Positions 59,140 to 64,000 of a stretch of 64,000 nucleotides of DNA are shown here, one piece after another (the first letter of the stretch is position 1; each line of letters opens with the position of its first letter). The position numbers and the translations under genes were made by a program. This stretch comes from CADCUY01 sp964242735 (GTDB lineage: Bacteria; Actinomycetota; Actinomycetes; Actinomycetales; Quadrisphaeraceae). The stretch is from contig CAXTAK010000010.1 of the NCBI GenBank assembly GCA_964242735.1, positions 59,573-123,572 of the forward strand, given 5' to 3'. The notes under the pieces were generated by a model that saw only the letters and a program-made list of their open reading frames with translations, was not told where the DNA came from and did no database searches.

Positions 59140-59595
59140 CTACGGGGTGTGGGTGTACCGGGTGATCCACAGCCCGGGTGCCACCTCCTCGTCCGCATCC
59201 CGGGTGAAGCCGAGGCGCTGGTAGAGGGACGTGGCCGGGGTGTTGTCCCGCCCGGTGGCCACCGTCGTGGGCAGGGTGCCGGCGCGCTGAAGCACCGCGC
59301 CCACCAGCGCAGTGCCCACCCCGCGTCGATGCGCGCGGAGGGCGACGATCAGCCGGTCGACCTCGACGCCGCGGTGGTCCTCCGTGAAGGCCAGCGCACC
59401 GACCACGTCCGGGCCGGTGAACGCGCCCAGCCAGTGCAGTGGGGCCAGGCGCAGATCCTCGACATCTTCGTGCAGCGGCGGGATCCGGTCATCCCCGATC
59501 AGAGCGGCCTCGATCGCGTACGCCGCCCGCTGCAGATCCACCAGCGCGTGGGCCAGCTCGGCGTCCACGGCGGGCAGGAGCAGGCGAATGTCCAC
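59140..59595 (-). CDS. GNAT family N-acetyltransferase
   Basis: A 151-residue transferase: LAHALVDLQRAAYAIEAALI and GDDRIPPLHEDVEDL for substrate binding, GALAFTEDHRGVEVDRLIVA, LRAHRRGVGTALVGAVLQRA with the CoA loop, and TVATGRDNTPATSLYQRLGF. GTG 59595 starts the family-like part; the frame upstream is unlike it. Convergent with the RimL-type gene. Substrate unknown. Confidence 0.85.
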   Translation of the reverse strand: MDIRLLLPAVDAELAHALVDLQRAAYAIEAALIGDDRIPPLHEDVEDLRLAPLHWLGAFTGPDVVGALAFTEDHRGVEVDRLIVALRAHRRGVGTALVGAVLQRAGTLPTTVATGRDNTPATSLYQRLGFTRDADEEVAPGLWITRYTHTP

Positions 59596-59774
59596 GCCGG
59601 GATCCTCACCGACTCGCGCCGTCACGCCACGCAGGGCCGACGATGGACACCAGGCGGCGCCCACCGACGACGCCGGACCGGTCAAGAGGCTGTCCCCGCT
59701 GCCCCTCAGGCGCCTCCGCGTCGCGGCGGAGTCAGCAGGTGATCAGGGCCCGCTCGTTGTGGGAAGCTCACGCG

Positions 59775-60791
59775 ATGACCGCGGCGCACGACCCCGCGTG
59801 GGAGGCCCGGGTCGAGGCGGTGTGGGCCTCCGCCGGCGAGCACTCCGACGCCGAGGTCGTGGCCGCGATCGAGGAGCTGGCCGCTGAGAGGCCGGCCGGG
59901 GACCCGGCCGCTGCCCATGAACTGGCCTCGGCCCACGACTACGCCGGGCGGGCATCGAGCGCCGAGCCGCTGTACCGCCGAGCGCTCCACGCTGGGCTGA
60001 CCGGGCAGCGGCGCTCGAGGGCGCTGATCCAGCTGGCCAGCACCCTGCGCAACCTCGGACGGGCCACCGAGGCCGTCGACCTCCTCGACGACGAGATCGC
60101 CACCACACCCGGGGACGGACTCCACGACGCCCGGGCCGCCTTCCTCGCCCTCGCCCTCGCCGACACCGGCCGCCACGAGGCCGCGCTCAGCACCGCCCTG
60201 GCTGCCCTGGCCCCGCACCTGCCCCGCTACCAGCGCGCGGTCCAGCACTACGCCGACGAACTCCGACGGCGCCCTGCACCGGCATGGCCGCACGACACGG
60301 CCCCGGGCATCACCGTCCGCGGGTACCAGCCCGAGGACGCACCCGCCACCCGCGAGGTCTTCCACGCTGCCGTCCGCCGGACAGCCCTGAGCCACTACGC
60401 CCCCGCCCAAGTGCAGGCGTGGGCACCCGACGAGGTCGACCTCGACCGGTGGAGGAGCCGGCGCGCCGCGGCCTGGACGGTCGTCGCCGTCGACGCCGGC
60501 CAGGTCGTGGGCTTCGCGGACCTCACCGACACCGGTGGGATGGACATGGTCTTCGTCCATCCCGACCACGCCCGCCGCGGCATCGCCACCGCCCTGATCG
60601 CCGACATCGTCGCCGAGGCGACCCGACGCGGCCTGCGTCGGGTCGACGTCCGCGCCAGCAGGGTGGTCCAACCACTGCTGGAGCGCCTCGGCTTCACCGT
60701 CGACGAGGACGGCCCTGACAACCACGTCGGTGACCAGGTGCTCGCCAACGCCGCCATGCACCTCGACCTCCACGGCGAGCAGACCTCGTAG
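59775..60791 (+). CDS. Fusion of a TPR domain to a GNAT acetyltransferase
   Basis: A 338-residue protein. Residues 1-165 carry TPR-like helices: AAHELASAHDYAGRASSAEP, LYRRALHAGLTGQRRSRALI, QLASTLRNLGRATEAVDLLD and AALAPHLPRYQRAVQHYADE, matching a stand-alone TPR family of other bacteria. Residues about 175-338 are a GNAT domain: ITVRGYQPEDAPATREVFHA, HYAPAQVQAWAPDEVDLDRW, MDMVFVHPDHARRGIATALI with the CoA loop, and RASRVVQPLLERLGFTVDED. Both are usually separate proteins. The TPR part may bring a protein substrate to the transferase. ATG 59775. Confidence 0.83.
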   Translation: MTAAHDPAWEARVEAVWASAGEHSDAEVVAAIEELAAERPAGDPAAAHELASAHDYAGRASSAEPLYRRALHAGLTGQRRSRALIQLASTLRNLGRATEAVDLLDDEIATTPGDGLHDARAAFLALALADTGRHEAALSTALAALAPHLPRYQRAVQHYADELRRRPAPAWPHDTAPGITVRGYQPEDAPATREVFHAAVRRTALSHYAPAQVQAWAPDEVDLDRWRSRRAAAWTVVAVDAGQVVGFADLTDTGGMDMVFVHPDHARRGIATALIADIVAEATRRGLRRVDVRASRVVQPLLERLGFTVDEDGPDNHVGDQVLANAAMHLDLHGEQTS

Positions 60792-61033
60792 GTCCACGAC
60801 CACGCCAGCGACAACCACCACCGGTCGTCACAGCACAGCGCCGACGACGACCACTATTCGGGGTCCGCCACTCCTCCCCCGGTGTCGTCAACCGATCAGT
60901 TGGCGACACCCCCCGGCCGGGCCCATCGGATCGACCTCGACCCGCGGAGATCCGCGGTCGGCGGCGACCTCGAATCCATTGCGATCCGTTCCGACCTTCC
61001 GACAGGGTCTAGCGACAGGGGCGGTACGGCGGC

Positions 61034-61624
61034 TCAGCGGGGCCGGGCCGCCTCGGCCGTGCGTAGCAGGAGGTCGTGGTGGTCCTGCCACCAGGCCCAG
61101 TCCCCCGGCGGCATGTTCTCCGCCCCGTCGCGGAGCCCGACGGCGCCGTCGATGAGCTCGCGGACGATGTCGGCGTGCCCGGCGTGGCGGTGCGTCTCGG
61201 CGATCACGTGCACCAGCACCCGGTGCAGCGTGACCTCACGGCGGTCCTCCGGCCACCACGGCACCCGCCCGACTGCGTCCAGCGCCAGGGCGTCGATGGT
61301 GGCGTCGGAGTGGGCCCACACCCGGTGGTAGAGGCCCACGAGGTCCTCGCGGGACTGCTCCGCAGTAGCCCACATGTCGGCGTCGGCCGCCGCCGCGTCG
61401 CCCGCCCAGGGCAGCGGCTCGGGGAACGGTCGCCCGAAGGTATCCCCCAGGTACCCGGCCTCGACGGTGGCGACGTGCTTGACCAGGCCGAGGAGGTTGG
61501 TGCCGGTGGGCACCAGCGGCCGTCGCACGTCGTACTCACCCAGGCCCTGGAGCTTCCACACCAGCGCGTCGCGACCGGCCTGCAGGTAGTGGCGCAGGTC
61601 AGCCTTCAAGTCCCCGCCCGTCAT
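61034..61624 (-). CDS. DinB family protein (mycothiol transferase type)
   Basis: A 196-residue four-helix DinB-fold protein: GDLKADLRHYLQAGRDALVW, TGTNLLGLVKHVATVEAGYL with the first metal His, and VLVHVIAETHRHAGHADIVR with the second and third His (ETxRHAGH), the complete metal site. DUF664-type members use mycothiol, the actinobacterial thiol, in conjugation reactions. ATG 61624. A broken relative lies at 17.7-18.3 kb. Confidence 0.88.
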   Translation of the reverse strand: MTGGDLKADLRHYLQAGRDALVWKLQGLGEYDVRRPLVPTGTNLLGLVKHVATVEAGYLGDTFGRPFPEPLPWAGDAAAADADMWATAEQSREDLVGLYHRVWAHSDATIDALALDAVGRVPWWPEDRREVTLHRVLVHVIAETHRHAGHADIVRELIDGAVGLRDGAENMPPGDWAWWQDHHDLLLRTAEAARPR

Positions 61625-61861
61625 GGCGCACAACCTGCCACCGACCGGTGCGGGACGTCGACGTGGTGCGTGGTCGGGGCCGCGCTTCGTCACGGAAGCA
61701 ACCTCGCGCTCGTGGTGGGCGTCCTTCCAGGTGACGGGGTGTTCACCTTGACCACGGGTGAGGGAGTGGGGTCAGTGACGTCCAGCAGTGGCAGTGGCAG
61801 TGGCGCGCCGCGGCCGGCGAGCGCGCGCCCCGGTTCCGCTCGTGAGCGCCAGGGACCCGCG

Positions 61862-62434
61862 GTGAGGGCATCGTCCGTGGCTGCGCGGTTGGTCATCGGT
61901 GTGTGCGTGATGCTCGCTGGCGTGGGCTGCGCGCCCTCTGGTGACGTGACCGCCCCGACACCACCGGTGCCACCCGGGCCGGGCATCGAGGCGGTGCGCG
62001 ACGTGGTCGCCGTCGCGGAGTCCACGGTCGCTGCGTGGTCCCCCCAGAACCCGGCCTCCCCGGCCACGGAGGTGGACTACTCCGACGTGGTGCGGGTGAG
62101 CACCGCGGAGATCTCACCCGATGCCACCACGGTGACCGTCCACTTCACCGGCGCCGGTGGGCCGGCCAGCGAACCGTGCGGGGCTGACTACACCGGTCAC
62201 CCCGTGGTGGGACCCCTGGCGGCCACGGTCGTCGTCGCGGAGTACGACTCACCCACTGGTGAGGCCTGCCCTGCCGTGGGCTACCTCCGCTCGGTGGAGG
62301 TCACCCTGCCCGAGCCGTTGGGGCAGCGGACCCTGATCGACCTCGAGGGGTCACCGGTGCAGTTCACCACCGCGCCGCCCGGGGAGCTCCCCGAGGACCC
62401 GCCCCAGGAGCCGCGGGGGGGTCCCGGTGGGTGA
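61862..62434 (+). CDS. Putative secreted lipoprotein
   Basis: A 190-residue protein with a signal segment (VAARLVIGVCVMLAGVGCAP) ending in a lipobox-like LAGVGC; Gly at -3 is not ideal for signal peptidase II. After a Pro-rich linker come beta strands: YSDVVRVSTAEISPDATTVT, CGADYTGHPVVGPLAATVVV and CPAVGYLRSVEVTLPEPLGQ, with two Cys that could pair. No family recognised. GTG 61862 is my best guess for the start. It overlaps the next lipoprotein gene by eight bases. Confidence 0.68.
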   Translation: MRASSVAARLVIGVCVMLAGVGCAPSGDVTAPTPPVPPGPGIEAVRDVVAVAESTVAAWSPQNPASPATEVDYSDVVRVSTAEISPDATTVTVHFTGAGGPASEPCGADYTGHPVVGPLAATVVVAEYDSPTGEACPAVGYLRSVEVTLPEPLGQRTLIDLEGSPVQFTTAPPGELPEDPPQEPRGGPGG

Positions 62435-63257
62435 GGTCAGGCGCAGGTCGCGGCTGCGAGGAGTCGCGGTGGCGCTCGTGCTCGTCGTGGGGGCAGGGAC
62501 GGGATGCTCCGGAGGCGGTGATCCCGGCCCGCCCGACGACGGCGCTGCGGACCGGGCGGGGCAGACCACCAGCGACCCGGGCAGCGAGGGCACGTCCGGC
62601 GGCGGCTCGGGAGTGAGCCTGGGGTGCACCGCGATCGGGAACGCGGAGGGCGTCTCGGTCGACTTCTCGCAGGTGCTCTCCCTCGAGGGCGGCGACTACT
62701 ACGCCGAGGTCAGCGCGCCCTCCCTCGACCGCAGCTACACCCGCGGCTTCGCCGGCAACGACTGGTACTACCCCAGCGGTGACGTGGAGGCCGACCTGAC
62801 GAGGGATCCGGTGGAGGTCCACGTGCGGGTGGTCACCGAGGCCGGTGACGTCGCCTACGAGACCTCCGATGTGGCCGAGCCCGTGCTGCACCAGCCGAAC
62901 GGCCCGCGCTGTGACGGCGAGAACTACCGCATCGCGCTGGTGGCGACCCCGGATGGTGAGCTGCTGCCGCGTCAGGACGACACCTTCGTCACCGACGCGC
63001 GCGGGCGGATGACCGAGGCGGTGGGCACGGCGTGCGGGATCGAGTACTTCACCGACGGGTCGCGCGAGTGGCGGCGTGTGGGCGGGTTGCTCGATGACGG
63101 CGCGGGTGGTCCCCCACCGGGCTGGAACACGCCGGCTCAGCGGGGCTGGATGACCCCGCAAGGCGAGGACCTGCTCCTCTTCGAGGACGAGCGCGGCCAC
63201 GTCGAGCGCTTCGAGCCGATCACGGACGGCTGGTTCCCCACGCCCTGCCCCTACTGA
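62427..63257 (+). CDS. Putative secreted lipoprotein
   Basis: A 276-residue protein: RRRSRLRGVAVALVLVVGAG then GTGCSGGG, a signal peptide with lipobox-like GAGTGC, then a Gly/Ser/Asp-rich linker to about residue 62. The rest (CTAIGNAEGVSVDFSQVLSL, YYAEVSAPSLDRSYTRGFAG, DLTRDPVEVHVRVVTEAG) is beta-rich with several Cys. No known domain. It overlaps the upstream lipoprotein gene, suggesting a two-gene envelope operon. Confidence 0.72.
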   Translation: MGEVRRRSRLRGVAVALVLVVGAGTGCSGGGDPGPPDDGAADRAGQTTSDPGSEGTSGGGSGVSLGCTAIGNAEGVSVDFSQVLSLEGGDYYAEVSAPSLDRSYTRGFAGNDWYYPSGDVEADLTRDPVEVHVRVVTEAGDVAYETSDVAEPVLHQPNGPRCDGENYRIALVATPDGELLPRQDDTFVTDARGRMTEAVGTACGIEYFTDGSREWRRVGGLLDDGAGGPPPGWNTPAQRGWMTPQGEDLLLFEDERGHVERFEPITDGWFPTPCPY

Positions 63258-63371
63258 CAAGCGCGAACGGTACTTCGCCGCGTCGGGAAACGATGGGTGA
63301 ACGGCAATGCAGACGCTGATGCTCATCCTTATATCAGGCAGTATCCCTACAGCAACCCGGCGGATTGATCG

Positions 63372-63554
63372 ATGACCAGAAAATACATTGGTATCGGGCT
63401 CAACGTGATCGCGGTGCTGGCCTTCGGCTCACTGGCCTTCGAGGTAGAGGGTGCCGCCCGTTGGATGACGCTCGTCGCGGCTCTAGCCTTTCTCGTCCTC
63501 GCGATCAGTCAAGTCTTCACACGGCCTCCACCACCTTGCAAGAGAAGGGAGTGA
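63372..63554 (+). CDS. Small two-helix membrane protein
   Basis: A 60-residue protein: MTRKYIGIGLNVIAVLAFGS and WMTLVAALAFLVLAISQVFT are membrane helices, with a basic, Pro-rich C terminus (RPPPPCKRRE). Codons are lower in GC than the neighbours, as is the surrounding DNA (63260-63640), which hints at transferred material. The preceding 110 bp contain AT-rich stretches that could be its promoter. Confidence 0.65.
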   Translation: MTRKYIGIGLNVIAVLAFGSLAFEVEGAARWMTLVAALAFLVLAISQVFTRPPPPCKRRE

Positions 63555-63600
63555 CCGAAGATTCAGCCCGACTTAGTCAAAACATGGTAAAGATGTCCGG

Positions 63601-63628
63601 CCCGCGGGTAAGAGGTATTACCTGCGGG
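63601..63628. terminator. Hairpin downstream of the small membrane protein
   Basis: CCCGCGGGTAA and TTACCTGCGGG pair with one mismatch around a short loop (GAGGTA), about 45 bp after the stop at 63554. It could be a terminator or an operator for the gene starting at 63800. No T-run. Confidence 0.5.
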
Positions 63629-63799
63629 TGCGTACCTCAAGCTGCTGGCCCGTGGCCGGATCCAGGCGCACCGCCGTCCGGCTCGGCTCATGCCCCTGGT
63701 GACCGGTCGGGGCGACGTGGCGCCGGATCGCCGTAGCCTTCCCGGTGTGGCGGGGAGGGCCGTGGTGCAGGCGCGGCGTCTCCCTCCGCGGGGGGCACC

Positions 63800-64000
63800 G
63801 TGAGGATGTCCCGGGTCCGCTGGGGCGTCCTCGGCCTCGCTGCCCTCTTGGTGGTGGCCCTGGTGTACGTGGTCTCCCCCCGAGAGCCCCGCGTCCTGGA
63901 CGTCGCACCAGGGGTGCAGGCACTGGTCATCGGCAAGTCGTGGGGTTTTCCGGCTCTCCTGACCCTTCCGTGGGTGCTGGAGCGTGATCGCGAGATGAGC
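63800..64000 (+). CDS. Membrane protein, cut off by the window end
   Basis: Sixty-seven codons are visible from GTG 63800 (ATG 63806 also possible), read as MSRVRWGVLGLAALLVVALV then YVVSPREPRVLDVAPGVQAL and VIGKSWGFPALLTLPWVLE. One clear membrane helix at the N terminus and a short hydrophobic stretch later. The frame is open to the window edge. Family not recognisable from this part. Confidence 0.55.
   Translation, partial: MRMSRVRWGVLGLAALLVVALVYVVSPREPRVLDVAPGVQALVIGKSWGFPALLTLPWVLERDREMS

Overview
The window is very GC-rich DNA (mostly above 70% G+C) with GTG starts, ATGA/GTGA gene overlaps and many genes restricted to or typical of Actinobacteria: glnA2 next to glnE, polyphosphate glucokinase, DUF3052, DUF3145, a PucR-type regulator ahead of fabD-fabH-acpP-fabF, an F420-type LLM oxidoreductase and mycothiol-type DinB proteins. 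A free-living actinobacterium, perhaps near Kineococcus/Kineosporiales, is my inference; no rRNA is present to settle it. Two runs of exactly 100 N (206-305 and 45780-45879) show that this is a draft scaffold.

Left part, 0.4-16.6 kb, is mostly housekeeping: an SDR reductase, an ASCH protein, the nitrogen genes glnA2 and glnE with a degenerate glutamine-amidotransferase-like ORF between them, an MFS exporter, nadE-panB-GNAT as an overlapping operon, a Uma2 nuclease, a CDP-glycerol-type polymerase, an F420-type oxidoreductase, methionine aminopeptidase and polyphosphate glucokinase. From 16.6 to 20 kb lie a Thr/Pro/Ser-rich surface protein, a two-gene DUF4288-DinB unit broken by frameshifts, the RNase P RNA gene and a shortened yaaA.

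Middle part, 20-36 kb: Nif3-like protein, zinc-ribbon protein and an RNase HI, in the order known from Mycobacterium, but with the RNase HI fused to a rhodanese domain. Then come tRNA-Val, DUF3052, fdhD, aceE and the fatty acid synthesis operon (regulator, fabD, fabH, acpP, fabF), followed by DUF3145, several actinobacterial hypotheticals, a NYN/PIN-like protein and arfB. A 60-bp IS256-type transposase remnant ends this block.

Right part, 37-64 kb, is accessory. It starts with tRNA-Asn and a three-gene phenolic lipid cluster (type III polyketide synthase, isoprenylcysteine-type methyltransferase, flavin monooxygenase, as in Streptomyces srsABC) and a Cys-rich copper storage protein. An element of about 1.9 kb follows, bounded by a broken copy and an intact copy of tRNA-Met and holding two toxin-antitoxin modules. 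Beyond it are several broken genes, a large perfect inverted repeat, a hydrolase, a gene running into a hexanucleotide repeat at the second gap, a metallophosphoesterase, many GNAT acetyltransferases, azlCD with a divergent CGNR regulator and a palindromic operator candidate, a CHAT protease with coiled-coil and winged-helix-like ends, a DJ-1/PfpI protein, a TPR-GNAT fusion and two lipoproteins.

The most notable items are the RNase HI-rhodanese fusion, the tRNA-Met-bounded toxin-antitoxin element, the CHAT protein, the TPR-GNAT fusion, the 28-bp perfect inverted repeat, and a cluster of frameshifted or internally deleted genes while the core genes stay intact.
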